A stretch of 64,000 nucleotides of DNA from Massilia sp. erpn. Lineage in GTDB: Bacteria; Pseudomonadota; Gammaproteobacteria; Burkholderiales; Burkholderiaceae_D. Below are positions 43,142-55,428 of the stretch, piece after piece. The first letter of the stretch is position 1, and each line of letters opens with the position of its first letter. The position numbers were made by a program, and so were the translations under genes. The stretch spans positions 2,108,001-2,172,000 of the forward strand of contig NZ_CP053748.1 in assembly GCF_024400215.1 (NCBI RefSeq), given 5' to 3'. The notes below the pieces were generated by a model. That model was given only the letters and a program-made list of their open reading frames with translations, had not been told where the DNA came from and ran no database searches.

Positions 43142-44545
43142 ATGGCGGGCGCGATCGAATGGCATAGCGGCGACTTGAGCGCCGCGCAGGCGCTGGCCAG
43201 CACGGCCGGCCGTCCCCTGTTCCTGTACTGGGGCGCGGGCTGGTGTCCGCCCTGCAACCGGGTCAAATCGGAAATCTTCAGCCGCGACGAGTTCGCCGCC
43301 CGCCTGCGCGGCCTGGTGCCCTTCTGGCTCGATGGCGACGCGCCCGGCGCGCAAGCGCTGGCCGCCCGGCTCAAGCTGCGCAGCTATCCGACCCTGGTGC
43401 TGTTCGCGCCCGACGGCAGCGAAATCACGCGCCTGCCCTGCGAACTTGACGGTGAACTGTTTATCGACGCCCTCGACACGGCGCTCGCCGCTACCCATAC
43501 GGCGGCGCAATCGCTGCAAGCGGCACTCGATGGCAGCCGCGCCCTGAGCGCCGCCGAGTGGAAGCTGCTCAGCCACTACTCCTGGGACACCGATGAAGGC
43601 GTGCTGCTGGCCGGCCGCGCGCCGGGCACCACGCTGGCCGCGCTGGCCCAGGCCGCCGCGTCCGTGGCACCTGATGCCGCTGTCCGCCTGCGTCTGCTCT
43701 CGCTCTTGTTCCCCGCTACCACCGGCGTTGCCGCTGCCAGCGCAAGCGATGCGCCTGTCGCCCTTGGCCTTGCTGGCGCTGCGGAGATCGCTGTTGCCGC
43801 CACGACCGATGCTTTCCTGCTCGGCGTCTGCCGCGACGCCCGGCTGGCCCGCGCCAATATGGACATCTTCGGCAACAGCGGCGCCCAGCTGTTGAAGCTG
43901 GCGGGCGCTGTCCAGCCCGAGCTGGCCGGCGCCCTGGCGCAAGCCGCCCGAGCCTGGGCCGACGATATGTGGCTGTCCGTGCCCGACCGTCTGACCGCCG
44001 TGCGTCTGCAAATGCGCATGACTCGCTTCGGCCACGCCGCCACCGGCCTGCCCGACCTGGTGCGCGCCAGCGTCGCCGCAGCGCTGGCCGAAGTCGACGA
44101 CCCTTACGAACGCCACACCCTGGTCAACACGGCCGTCAGCGCCCTGAACGATGCCGGCCTGTCCGCCGAAGCCGAAGCCCTGCTGCAAGCCGAACTGGCG
44201 CGCTCGCACTCGCCCTACTACTTCATGCTGAGCCTGGCCTCCAGTGCCAAGCGCCGCGGCGACGTGGCCGGCATGCTGAGCTGGTACGAGCAAGGCTGGC
44301 GTGCCGCCGTGGGCAGCGCCACCCGTCTGCAATGGGGCGTTACCTATCTGAGCGCAGTACTCGACAACGCCCCCGGCGACAGCGCCCGCATCGAAGCTGC
44401 CGCTGCCGCCATCCTCGACGATGTAAGCGCCACCGTCGACGCCTTCAGCCAGCGCAACCTGGCCCAGGTCCGCCGCCTGGCCGCCAAGCTTAGCGGCACC
44501 CCCCACGTCCCCGCCCTCCAGCAAGCCCTGCGCCCCGCGCTCTGA
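43142..44545 (+). CDS. Thioredoxin-fold protein with long helical C-terminal region
   Basis: 467 residues. Residues about 1-110 form a thioredoxin-like domain with an intact redox motif WCPPC (FLYWGAGWCPPCNRVKSEIF) and the cis-Pro region SYPTLVLFAPDG. The remaining ~350 residues are alpha-helical, Ala-rich and repeat-like (VNTAVSALNDAGLSAEAEAL, FMLSLASSAKRRGDVAGML), resembling TPR-like scaffolds. No signal peptide is seen, so it probably acts in the cytoplasm. It is coupled to folE. Function beyond thiol chemistry is unknown. Confidence 0.82.
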   Translation: MAGAIEWHSGDLSAAQALASTAGRPLFLYWGAGWCPPCNRVKSEIFSRDEFAARLRGLVPFWLDGDAPGAQALAARLKLRSYPTLVLFAPDGSEITRLPCELDGELFIDALDTALAATHTAAQSLQAALDGSRALSAAEWKLLSHYSWDTDEGVLLAGRAPGTTLAALAQAAASVAPDAAVRLRLLSLLFPATTGVAAASASDAPVALGLAGAAEIAVAATTDAFLLGVCRDARLARANMDIFGNSGAQLLKLAGAVQPELAGALAQAARAWADDMWLSVPDRLTAVRLQMRMTRFGHAATGLPDLVRASVAAALAEVDDPYERHTLVNTAVSALNDAGLSAEAEALLQAELARSHSPYYFMLSLASSAKRRGDVAGMLSWYEQGWRAAVGSATRLQWGVTYLSAVLDNAPGDSARIEAAAAAILDDVSATVDAFSQRNLAQVRRLAAKLSGTPHVPALQQALRPAL

Positions 44546-44550
44546 TCCAC

Positions 44551-44599
44551 AGCCCAGTCCGTGTCCACCTTGGGGTCAGACCCCAATCGGACACGGGCT
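44551..44599. repeat. REP-like palindrome (short type, copy 1)
   Basis: A 49-bp imperfect palindrome: AGCCCAGTCCGTGTCCACC, then GGGGTCAGACCCC at the centre, then AATCGGACACGGGCT. It fills the gap between the convergent thioredoxin-fold and LysR genes and may end both transcripts. Related elements lie at 48414, 48496 and 48586. Confidence 0.85.
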
Positions 44600-44611
44600 G
44601 AGCTTTAGTCT

Positions 44612-45508
44612 TTAGTGCAGTTGCAGGGTATCGGCCAGCCAGTCGACGAAGACGCGCACACGGGCCGAGAGGTGGCGGCTGTGGGCGTAGACGATGGAAA
44701 CGGGCAGGGGCGCGGCGCGCCAGGCGGGCAGCACCTCTTCCAGCTCGCCGCTGGCGAGCAGCGCCTCCATGCCGAGCCGGGGCGCCTGCATCAGGCCGAG
44801 ACCGGCGCGGCAGCTGGCGACATACGCTTCGGCGCTGCCGACCGAGACTCGGCTGCGCATGGCCACGGTGTGGCTCTGGCCGTCGGCGTCGAGGTATTCC
44901 CACTCCAGGTCGCGCCCGCTTTGGCTGGAAAAGAAATTCACCGCGTAGTGCTGCTTGAGATCGGCCAGCGTCTGCGGCCGCCCGTATTGTGCCAGATAGC
45001 TGGGCGCGGCGCAGTTGACCTGTTCCATGGCGCCGATGCGGCGCGCGATCAGGCTGGAGTCGCGCAAGGTGCCGACGCGCACCGCGCAGTCGATGCCTTC
45101 GCCCACCAGATCGGCAAAGCGGTCGCTGGCGCCTAGCCGCACCTGGATGTCGGGATAGGCGGCAAAAAACGCGGGCAGGGCCGGAATCACGATCAGGTGC
45201 GCAATCCGTTCCGGCAAATCGACGCGCACCACGCCGGCGGGCCGCTTGCCGCTGCCGAGGAAGAGGGCGTTCACCTCCTCCAGCTCGTTGAGCAGGGCGC
45301 GGCAGCGCTCCAGATACACCACGCCCTCCACCGTCAGGCTGACCTTGCGCGTGGTCCGCTGTAGCAGCCGCACGCCAAGCTGCTGCTCGATCCCCTGTAC
45401 CGCATTCGTCACCGTTGGGCGCGGCAGGCCGAGCTGTTCGGCCGCCTGGGTAAAGCTCTTGCTGTCGGCCACGGCCTGGAAAATCTGCATGCTGCGGAAC
45501 TGGTCCAT
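44612..45508 (-). CDS. LysR-family transcriptional regulator
   Basis: 298 residues from ATG 45508. The N-terminal winged helix-turn-helix is standard (MQIFQAVADSKSFTQAAEQL, RPTVTNAVQGIEQQLGVRLL, RTTRKVSLTVEG). The C-terminal half is a periplasmic-binding-protein-like effector domain (GIDCAVRVGTLRDSSLIARR). This subgroup (single-domain regulators divergent from oxidoreductases) usually controls its neighbour. Here that is the aldo/keto reductase starting 99 bases away on the other strand. Effector unknown. Confidence 0.94.
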   Translation of the reverse strand: MDQFRSMQIFQAVADSKSFTQAAEQLGLPRPTVTNAVQGIEQQLGVRLLQRTTRKVSLTVEGVVYLERCRALLNELEEVNALFLGSGKRPAGVVRVDLPERIAHLIVIPALPAFFAAYPDIQVRLGASDRFADLVGEGIDCAVRVGTLRDSSLIARRIGAMEQVNCAAPSYLAQYGRPQTLADLKQHYAVNFFSSQSGRDLEWEYLDADGQSHTVAMRSRVSVGSAEAYVASCRAGLGLMQAPRLGMEALLASGELEEVLPAWRAAPLPVSIVYAHSRHLSARVRVFVDWLADTLQLH

Positions 45509-45607
45509 TATTATTTTTAGCCGAATAAAGATGTAGGAATTCGCGTATTTATTATACGAATCCAGAATAGCACAATGGCTGCACCTCAACTCTTCTGGAG
45601 AACCACA

Positions 45608-46606
45608 ATGCAAACCCGCCAACTCGGCCACACCGGCCCGCGCACCGCCCAACTCGGCCTGGGCCTGATGGGCATGTCCGACCTGTACGGCCCGGCCGAC
45701 CGCGCCGAAAGCCTGGCCACCATCCACGCCGCGCTGGAGGCTGGCGTCACCCTGCTCGATACCGGCGATTTCTACGGCATGGGCCACAACGAGTTCCTGC
45801 TGGGCGAAGCTCTGCGCGGCGGCCGGCGCGAGCAGGCCCTGGTCAGCGTCAAATTCGGTGCCCTGCGCGATCCGGCCGGCGGCTGGAGCGGCTACGACGC
45901 CCGTCCCCAGGCGGTGAAAAATTTCGCCGCCTACTCGCTGCAGCGCCTGGGCCTGGAGCACATCGATATCTACCGTCCTGCCCGCCTTGATCCGAAGGTA
46001 CCGATTGAAGACACCGTGGGCGCCATCGCCGACCTCGTGAAACAAGGCCATGTGAAGCATATCGGCTTGTCCGAAGTGGGCGCCGACACCCTGCGCCGCG
46101 CCCATGCCGTGCACCCGATCAGCGACTTGCAGATCGAATACTCAATGATTTCGCGCGGCATTGAAAACGGCGTGCTGCAGACGGCGCGCGAACTGGGCAT
46201 CGGCATCACGGCCTATGGCGTGCTGTCGCGCGGCCTGATTTCGGGCCATTGGAGCGCTCAGCGCGCAGGCGAGGCTGATTTCCGCGGCCAGTACAGCCCG
46301 CGTTTCCAGGGCGAGAACCTGGCGCATAACCTGGCCCTGGTCGAACGCGTGCGTCAGGTGGCTGACAGCCTGGGTATCTCGGTGGCGCAGCTGGCGATTG
46401 CCTGGGTGCTGGCGCAAGGCCAGGACATCGTGGCCCTGGTCGGCGCACGCAGCCGCCAGCGCCTGCAAGAAGCGCTGGGCGCGGATAAGGTGGTGTTGGG
46501 TGCGGCCGATCTGGCCCGTCTGGAGGAAGTGCTGCCGGCCGGGGCGGCGGCGGGCGAGCGTTACAACGCCCACCTGGCCGTTGACCTGGACAGCGAAAAG
46601 CAATAA
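45608..46606 (+). CDS. Aldo/keto reductase
   Basis: 332 residues from ATG 45608 (GGAG 7 bases upstream). TIM-barrel AKR features: LGHTGPRTAQLGLGLMGMSD, catalytic Asp and Tyr in LLDTGDFYGMGHNEFLLG, Lys in LVSVKFGALRD, and the NADPH-binding end VALVGARSRQRLQEAL. The active-site His of most AKRs (usually Q-H-R-x-D-P) is replaced: the sequence here reads YRPARLDPKVPIEDTVGAI. The variant appears in a known AKR subgroup, so the enzyme may still be active with altered chemistry. Divergent from the LysR gene, which probably regulates it. Confidence 0.92.
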   Translation: MQTRQLGHTGPRTAQLGLGLMGMSDLYGPADRAESLATIHAALEAGVTLLDTGDFYGMGHNEFLLGEALRGGRREQALVSVKFGALRDPAGGWSGYDARPQAVKNFAAYSLQRLGLEHIDIYRPARLDPKVPIEDTVGAIADLVKQGHVKHIGLSEVGADTLRRAHAVHPISDLQIEYSMISRGIENGVLQTARELGIGITAYGVLSRGLISGHWSAQRAGEADFRGQYSPRFQGENLAHNLALVERVRQVADSLGISVAQLAIAWVLAQGQDIVALVGARSRQRLQEALGADKVVLGAADLARLEEVLPAGAAAGERYNAHLAVDLDSEKQ

Positions 46607-46675
46607 ACAATATAGCCGCTTAAACCACGATTTGCCTTATTGTTTTTAAGCAATTTACACACATTGTTGCATTCA

Positions 46676-46710
46676 GGCCGCACTGGCTTTGCCGTGCGGC
46701 CATTTTATTT
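46676..46710 (+). terminator. Rho-independent terminator after the aldo/keto reductase
   Basis: An 8-bp stem GGCCGCAC/GTGCGGCC with a 10-base loop is followed by ATTTTATTT. It lies about 70 bases after the reductase stop and about 75 bases before the chemoreceptor gene. Confidence 0.82.
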
Positions 46711-46785
46711 CCGTTCGGAATCGAACACGGTTATTCTTGGCCTCCAGTACCAAAACAAAATCCTTTCTGGTATCAGGAGACTCAG

Positions 46786-48414
46786 GTGAACAATTTGTCA
46801 TTCAAGCAGAAGCTGTGGATACCCTTGATTTGCAGCCTGCTCTGCATCTCGGCCGTGTTTATTTACGATGCGCTGCAAATGCGCAATGTGCGCATCGAAG
46901 AGCGCAAGAACGATCTGGCCGATGTGGCCGACGTGGGCCTGAGCGTGCTCAAGCTGTACGGCGACAAGGCCCAGTCCGGCGCCATGAGCAAGGAAGATGC
47001 CCAGGCCCAGGCGCGCGCCAGCATCAAGGCTATGCGCTTTGGCAAGGATGGCTATATCTCCATCGTCGGCAGCGACGGCATCGCCCTGATGAATCCCTTC
47101 AAGCCGGAAAACGATGGCAAGAACCTGCTGGACTTCAAAGATCCCAAGGGTAACTACCTGTACCGCGACATCACCAATGTGGCCAAGGGCGAGGGTTCCG
47201 GCTTCGTCAGCTACTGGTGGGCGCGCCCGAACGCCACCGAACCGTCGCCCAAGCTGAGCCGCGTCGCCACCTATAAGCCCTGGGAATGGGCGCTGGTGAC
47301 GGGCGTGTATATGGATGACATCGACGCCGCCTTCTACTCCCAGCTGATGAAGTCGGGCGTGCTGCTGATCGTGGTCTGCCTGATTCTGGCCGCCATTGTC
47401 GGCGCCATCAACCGCAGCCTGCACCGCGCCATCGGCGGCGAACCCGAATATGCGGAAAAAGTCGCTTCGCTGATCGCCGCCGGCGACCTCAGCGTGACGG
47501 TGGAAACGGCCAGCGGCGACCGCAGCAGCATGCTCTATGCCATGAAGACCATGCAAACCAATCTGGCCAACACCATTGGCGAAATCCGCCGTGCCGCCGA
47601 CACCATCGCTATCGCCTCGGCCGAAATCGCCAGCGGCAATATGGACTTGTCGGCGCGCACCGAATCCCAGGCCAGCTCGCTGGAAGAAACCGCCGCCTCG
47701 ATGGAAGAGCTGACCTCGACCGTGAACCAGAACGCGGCCAACGCCGTGCAGGCCAATCAGCTGGTGCAATCGGCCGCCCATGTGGCGCAGCAGGGCGGTA
47801 CCGTGGTGTCGCAAGTGGTGCAGACCATGGACACCATCAACGCTTCCTCGCGCCGGATTGTCGACATCATCGCCGTGATTGACGGCATCGCCTTCCAGAC
47901 CAATATCCTGGCCTTGAATGCCGCCGTGGAAGCGGCGCGCGCCGGTGAGCAGGGCCGCGGCTTCGCCGTGGTCGCCTCTGAAGTGCGCAACCTGGCCCAC
48001 CGCAGCGCCGCCGCCGCCAAGGAGATCAAGGAACTGATCAACGACTCCGTCGGCACCATCGAAAGTGGCAGCACCCTGGTGGCGCAGGCCGGCAGCACCA
48101 TGGACCAAGTGGTGGAAAGCGTTTCGCGCGTGACCCAGATAATGGCTTCCATCACCGACGCCTCGAGCGAGCAAAGCACCGGCATCGGCCACGTCAACCA
48201 GGCCATCACGGAAATGGACTCCGTCACCCAGCAAAACGCCGCCCTGGTGGAAGAAGCGGCCGCCGCTGCCGGCGCGATGCAGGAGCAGGCTGCCACCCTG
48301 GCCCAGCTGGTCAGCCGCTTCCGCCTGAGCGCAGGCGAAGCTGCCGCCGCAGCCCAGTCCGGCCCGCGCACCCAACGCGCCCCAGCAAGACAGCGCGCCC
48401 TGAGCCACGCCTGA
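46786..48414 (+). CDS. Methyl-accepting chemotaxis protein with a single Cache domain
   Basis: 542 residues from a GTG preceded by CAGGAGA. Membrane helix 1 at about residues 10-28, a periplasmic Cache-type sensor ([39 protein letters not shown]), membrane helix 2 at about 187-207, a HAMP-like linker, then the cytoplasmic signalling domain. The signalling hairpin tip is standard ([25 protein letters not shown] split around it), so it should couple to CheA/CheW encoded elsewhere. No C-terminal CheR-tethering pentapeptide is present (it ends RQRALSHA). Ligand unknown; such Cache receptors often sense small organic acids. Confidence 0.94.
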   Translation: MNNLSFKQKLWIPLICSLLCISAVFIYDALQMRNVRIEERKNDLADVADVGLSVLKLYGDKAQSGAMSKEDAQAQARASIKAMRFGKDGYISIVGSDGIALMNPFKPENDGKNLLDFKDPKGNYLYRDITNVAKGEGSGFVSYWWARPNATEPSPKLSRVATYKPWEWALVTGVYMDDIDAAFYSQLMKSGVLLIVVCLILAAIVGAINRSLHRAIGGEPEYAEKVASLIAAGDLSVTVETASGDRSSMLYAMKTMQTNLANTIGEIRRAADTIAIASAEIASGNMDLSARTESQASSLEETAASMEELTSTVNQNAANAVQANQLVQSAAHVAQQGGTVVSQVVQTMDTINASSRRIVDIIAVIDGIAFQTNILALNAAVEAARAGEQGRGFAVVASEVRNLAHRSAAAAKEIKELINDSVGTIESGSTLVAQAGSTMDQVVESVSRVTQIMASITDASSEQSTGIGHVNQAITEMDSVTQQNAALVEEAAAAAGAMQEQAATLAQLVSRFRLSAGEAAAAAQSGPRTQRAPARQRALSHA

Positions 48415-48457
48415 GTCCGTGTCCACCATGGGGTCAGACCCCAATCGGACACGGGCT
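48414..48457. repeat. REP-like palindrome (short type, copy 2)
   Basis: GTCCGTGTCCACC, GGGGTCAGACCCC and ATCGGACACGGGCT, in the same orientation as the copy at 44551. It begins at the chemoreceptor stop. Confidence 0.85.
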
Positions 48458-48495
48458 CGGCTGTATTACCTTGAAAAGGGGCAAGCTACGCGGCT

Positions 48496-48540
48496 GAGCT
48501 TGTGTCCACCATAGTGTCAGGCACCGATCGGACACGTACT
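48496..48540. repeat. REP-like palindrome (short type, variant centre, copy 3)
   Basis: Same arms as the neighbouring copies (TGTCCACC ... GATCGGACACG), but the centre reads AGTGTCAGGCACC, the core found in the two long palindromes at 19061 and 57757. It therefore links the short and long element types. Confidence 0.8.
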
Positions 48541-48585
48541 CATCTGTGACGTAGTGAAGGTTACGGCTGAACCCGCCGGATGGCC

Positions 48586-48630
48586 GTCCCGTCCGATTGG
48601 GGTCTGACCCCACGGTGGACACGGGCTCTG
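48586..48630. repeat. REP-like palindrome (short type, inverted, copy 4)
   Basis: Inverse orientation of the copies at 48414 and 48496 (GTCCGATTGGGGTCTGACCCC split by the centre, then GGTGGACACGGGCT). With them it forms a cluster of three elements in about 215 bp between the convergent chemoreceptor and lipoprotein genes, a typical REP cluster arrangement. Confidence 0.85.
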
Positions 48631-48644
48631 CCATTGGGCGGGGT

Positions 48645-49091
48645 TTATTCGGTGGTTTCGGCGACGGCGGGGGCGTCGGCGGGGACTTCGGCTTTCGGCG
48701 CGGGGGCGGGTTCGAAGACGAGTTTGTCGGCGTCGCCGCGGAAGACGCCCAGCTTCTGGCCGCTCGCTTCGCCGCCTTCCTGCAGGGCGCAGCTCTCGGT
48801 TTCCACTTGCCAGACTTGCTTGCCGGCGCGCAGGCTCCAGTGGCGCTCGCCGCTGCCGAACAACTCCACTTCGGTATCCAGAATCGGCAGCTCGGTCAGT
48901 GCCAGCTGGCGCTGGCACTCGGGCAGGCGCGCCGCCATCAGCGTGATGCGCGCATCGTCGCTCCAGAAGTAATCCTGCTGGCGGCGCACGCTCAAGGTAT
49001 GCTCCTGTGTGCTGTCCGCGTAATAAGTGGCCGTATCGTTGATGCAGCCGGCCAGCAGCAGCGGGAACAGGGCGGTCAGGATCTTGCGCAT
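48645..49091 (-). CDS. Small predicted lipoprotein of unknown function
   Basis: 148 residues. A lipoprotein signal peptide is clear: MRKILTALFPLLLAGC with lipobox LLAGC and Ile-Asn after the Cys, favouring the outer membrane. The mature part is a short beta-rich domain (VELFGSGERHWSLRAGKQVW, VETESCALQEGG) with two further Cys, followed by an Ala/Pro/Glu-rich tail. I do not recognise a family. It is divergent from the hybrid kinase gene and convergent with the chemoreceptor. Confidence 0.8.
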   Translation of the reverse strand: MRKILTALFPLLLAGCINDTATYYADSTQEHTLSVRRQQDYFWSDDARITLMAARLPECQRQLALTELPILDTEVELFGSGERHWSLRAGKQVWQVETESCALQEGGEASGQKLGVFRGDADKLVFEPAPAPKAEVPADAPAVAETTE

Positions 49092-49230
49092 GGTGGTCTT
49101 CGCTTGTTATTCACGTAACGAAATTCATTATAGCGGTGCGCGCATGGGCCTGCATCATCGGTGCGGCCTCTCCCGGGGGAATTGCTATAAGATAAAGCAC
49201 ATTTCTTACTGAACTACAGGCTCGCGCGCC

Positions 49231-52800
<3,570 letters not shown>

Positions 52801-52814
52801 GGATGGAGCACGCC

Positions 52815-53648
52815 ATGCCCGGCCACCATCACCACCAAAGCGATATCGAAATCGAGCTGGCCATGCTGATGCAGGCCATCTATATGAAGTACAGCTACGA
52901 CTTCCGCGACTATACGGGTGCTTCGCAAAAGCGCCGCGTGCTGTACGCCATGGGACAGATGGACTGCCATACGATCTCGGAACTGCAGTCGCGCGTGATG
53001 CATGAGGTGTCGGCCTTCAGCGCGCTGCTGCAATACCTGACCATTCCCGTCACCGAGATGTTCCGCGACCCGGCGTATTTCGCCGGCCTGCGCGAGCAGG
53101 TGCTGCCGGTGCTGAGCACCTATCCTTCGCTGAAGATCTGGGTGGCCGGATGCAGTACCGGCGAGGAAGTGTATTCCCTGGCCATCCTGCTCAAGGAAGA
53201 AGGTCTGCTGGAGCGCAGCATCATCTACGCCACCGACATCAATCCGCAATCGCTGGAGAAGGCCAAGAAAGGCGTCTTCCCGCTGGAGAGCATGCGCCAG
53301 TACACCGAGAACTACCAGGCTTCGGGCGGCAGGCGCGCCTTCTCCGATTACTACACCGCCGCGTACAACGCGGCCCTGTTCGACCGCGCGCTATGCGAGA
53401 ACGTGACCTTTGCCGACCACAGTCTGGCAACCGACAGCGTATTTGCGGAAACCCAGTTCATCAGCTGCCGCAATGTGATGATCTACTTCAAGCGCAAACT
53501 GCAGGAAAGGGCGCTTGGCCTGTTCCACGAGTCGCTATGCCATCGTGGTTTCCTGGGCCTGGGCAGCAAGGAGAGCATCGATTTTTCCAGCTACGGCCCG
53601 CGCTTCGAAGCGGTGGCCAAGCGCGAACGCCTGTTCCGGAAACTATGA
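52815..53648 (+). CDS. CheR-type protein-glutamate methyltransferase
   Basis: 277 residues from ATG 52815, which has GGAG 6 bases upstream (an in-frame ATG at 52803 is too close to its ribosome site). The N-terminal His-rich start (MPGHHHHQSD) is natural. CheR features: YDFRDYTGASQKRRV, VTEMFRDPAYFAGL, the SAM-binding motif WVAGCSTGEEVYSLAIL, IYATDINPQSLEKAKKGVF, and ISCRNVMIYFKRKLQ. It methylates glutamates of receptor-like proteins. The target here may be the neighbouring kinase or an unlinked receptor. Its stop overlaps the start of the next gene. Confidence 0.93.
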   Translation: MPGHHHHQSDIEIELAMLMQAIYMKYSYDFRDYTGASQKRRVLYAMGQMDCHTISELQSRVMHEVSAFSALLQYLTIPVTEMFRDPAYFAGLREQVLPVLSTYPSLKIWVAGCSTGEEVYSLAILLKEEGLLERSIIYATDINPQSLEKAKKGVFPLESMRQYTENYQASGGRRAFSDYYTAAYNAALFDRALCENVTFADHSLATDSVFAETQFISCRNVMIYFKRKLQERALGLFHESLCHRGFLGLGSKESIDFSSYGPRFEAVAKRERLFRKL

Positions 53649-54253
53649 TGGATACGCGCGCCGCCATCGCCCAAGTCCTGCAGGGACGCCATATCGAAGC
53701 CGTCGCCATCGGCGGCTCGGCTGGCGGAGTCAATGCCCTGCTGCAGATCCTGCCCGGCCTGCCGCCGAATTTTTCGCGCCCGGTGATTGTGGTGCTGCAT
53801 GTGCAAGGCGGCCGGCAAAGCCAGCTGGCCGAAGTCTTCCAGCGCCAGTTGGCCTTGCCGGTGCGCGAAGCGGGCGACAAGGAAGCCATCGTTCCGGGTA
53901 CGCTCTACTTTGCGCCTTCGGATTACCATCTGTCGGTGGAGACGGACGCCAGTTTTTCCCTGAGCTGCGAGCCGCCCGTGAACTTTGCCCGGCCCGCCAT
54001 TGACCTGATGATGGCGTCGGCCGCCGATACTTATGGCTCCGGCCTGCTCGGCATCCTGCTGACCGGCGCCAATCACGACGGCGCGGTCGGCCTGGCGGCG
54101 ATCGGCGAGGCCGGCGGCATGACGGTGGCGCAGAACCCGGACGAAGCCATGGTCGGCACCATGCCGGAGCAAGCCATACGCCTGCGCATGCCGGACTTGA
54201 TCTTGCCGCTGGCCGATATCCGTAGCCTGTTGTCGATGCTGGAGAACACTTGA
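53645..54253 (+). CDS. Stand-alone CheB-type methylesterase (no receiver domain)
   Basis: 202 residues. The catalytic triad region of CheB esterases is visible: Ser in AVAIGGSAGGVNALL, His in VIVVLHVQGGRQ, and Asp in LLTGANHDGAVGLAAIG. The N-terminal receiver domain of classical CheB is missing, so activity is not controlled by its own phosphorylation; the separate response-regulator kinase gene downstream could substitute. Start and stop overlap both neighbours (ATGATG and TGATG junctions), showing tight coupling. Confidence 0.92.
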   Translation: MMDTRAAIAQVLQGRHIEAVAIGGSAGGVNALLQILPGLPPNFSRPVIVVLHVQGGRQSQLAEVFQRQLALPVREAGDKEAIVPGTLYFAPSDYHLSVETDASFSLSCEPPVNFARPAIDLMMASAADTYGSGLLGILLTGANHDGAVGLAAIGEAGGMTVAQNPDEAMVGTMPEQAIRLRMPDLILPLADIRSLLSMLENT

Positions 54254-55428
54254 TGGAAATGGAAAGTACCAAGCTGCTGATTGTGGACGACTTGCCGGAG
54301 AATCTGCGCGCCCTGAATGCGCTGATCCGCGGCGAAGGGCGCGCGGTGTTCCAGGCCGCCAGTGGTGAAGAGGCCCTGGCCCTGCTGCTGGAGCACGACT
54401 TCGCCCTCGCCATTCTCGATGTGCAGATGCCGGAGATGGACGGCTTCGAGCTGGCGGAGCTGATGCGCGGCACCGACAAGACCCGCCACATTCCCATCGT
54501 CTTCGTCAGCGCGGCGGGCAAGGAGCTGAATTACGCCTTCAAGGGCTATGAGACGGGCGCCGTCGATTTCCTTTACAAGCCCCTGGATGCGGACGCCGTG
54601 CGCAGCAAGGTGAATGTCTTTGTCGACCTGTATTGCCAGCGGCGCGAGATCCGCCGCCGCGTCGAGCAGCAGGAAGCGACCATGCGCGAACTGCAGGCCG
54701 CGCAGGAGGAGTTGCGGCGCGCCCTGCATATGCGCGACGATTTCATGTCCATGGTGGCGCATGAGCTGCGCACGCCGCTGAATACGCTGTACCTGGAATC
54801 GCAGATGCGCAAGATGCAGCTGGAGCGCGGCACCCTGCCGGCGCTCGACAGCGAGCAGACGCGCCGCATGGTGGAGCGCGACGAGCGCCAGATCCGCAGC
54901 ATGATACGGCTGATCGACGATATGCTGGATGTGTCGCGCATCCGCAGCGGCACCATGTCGATCCGTCCCTGCGATACCGGGCTGCTGCCGCTGCTTGAGC
55001 GCGTGGTGGCCGACCTGGAAACCCAGGCGGCGAATGCCGGCAGCAGCATCACCCTGAACGCCAGCCACGATGCCAGCGGCTGCTGGGACGAATTCCGCAT
55101 CGAGCAGGTGATTGTCAACCTGCTGACCAATGCGCTGCGCTATGGCGGCGGCAAGCCGGTGGCCGTCACCCTGAGTTCGACGCCCACCCAGGCGATGATC
55201 GAGGTGGCGGACCATGGCCCCGGCATCGCGCCCGAGCAGCAGGTGCGCATCTTCGAACCGTTCGAGCGCGTTGGCGGCAAGGATGCCCCGGCGGGATTGG
55301 GCCTGGGCCTGTATATTTCGCGCCAGCTGGCGGAAGCGCATGGCGGCAAGTTGGCGGTCCGCAGCCGCGTAGGCGAAGGTGCGGTATTCAGCCTGGTCCT
55401 GCCGCGCCAGAGCGCGCAAGCGGCGTGA
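54253..55428 (+). CDS. Receiver-histidine kinase (REC-HisKA-HATPase) protein
   Basis: 391 residues from ATG 54253. An N-terminal receiver with Asp in FALAILDVQMPEMDGFELAE is joined by a short coiled coil to HisKA (MVAHELRTPLNTLYLES) and a HATPase domain (NLLTNALRYGGG, VADHGPGIAPEQQVRIF, GLGLGLYISRQLAEAHGG). There is no membrane segment, so it is cytoplasmic. It could receive phosphate from the large hybrid kinase and pass it on. The stop overlaps the start of the subtilase gene. Confidence 0.93.
   Translation: MEMESTKLLIVDDLPENLRALNALIRGEGRAVFQAASGEEALALLLEHDFALAILDVQMPEMDGFELAELMRGTDKTRHIPIVFVSAAGKELNYAFKGYETGAVDFLYKPLDADAVRSKVNVFVDLYCQRREIRRRVEQQEATMRELQAAQEELRRALHMRDDFMSMVAHELRTPLNTLYLESQMRKMQLERGTLPALDSEQTRRMVERDERQIRSMIRLIDDMLDVSRIRSGTMSIRPCDTGLLPLLERVVADLETQAANAGSSITLNASHDASGCWDEFRIEQVIVNLLTNALRYGGGKPVAVTLSSTPTQAMIEVADHGPGIAPEQQVRIFEPFERVGGKDAPAGLGLGLYISRQLAEAHGGKLAVRSRVGEGAVFSLVLPRQSAQAA

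Noticed and set aside
44612..46114. Longer LysR frame extending through the aldo/keto reductase
   Set aside because: The upstream part is antisense to a clear reductase gene; the LysR DNA-binding domain begins immediately after ATG 45508.
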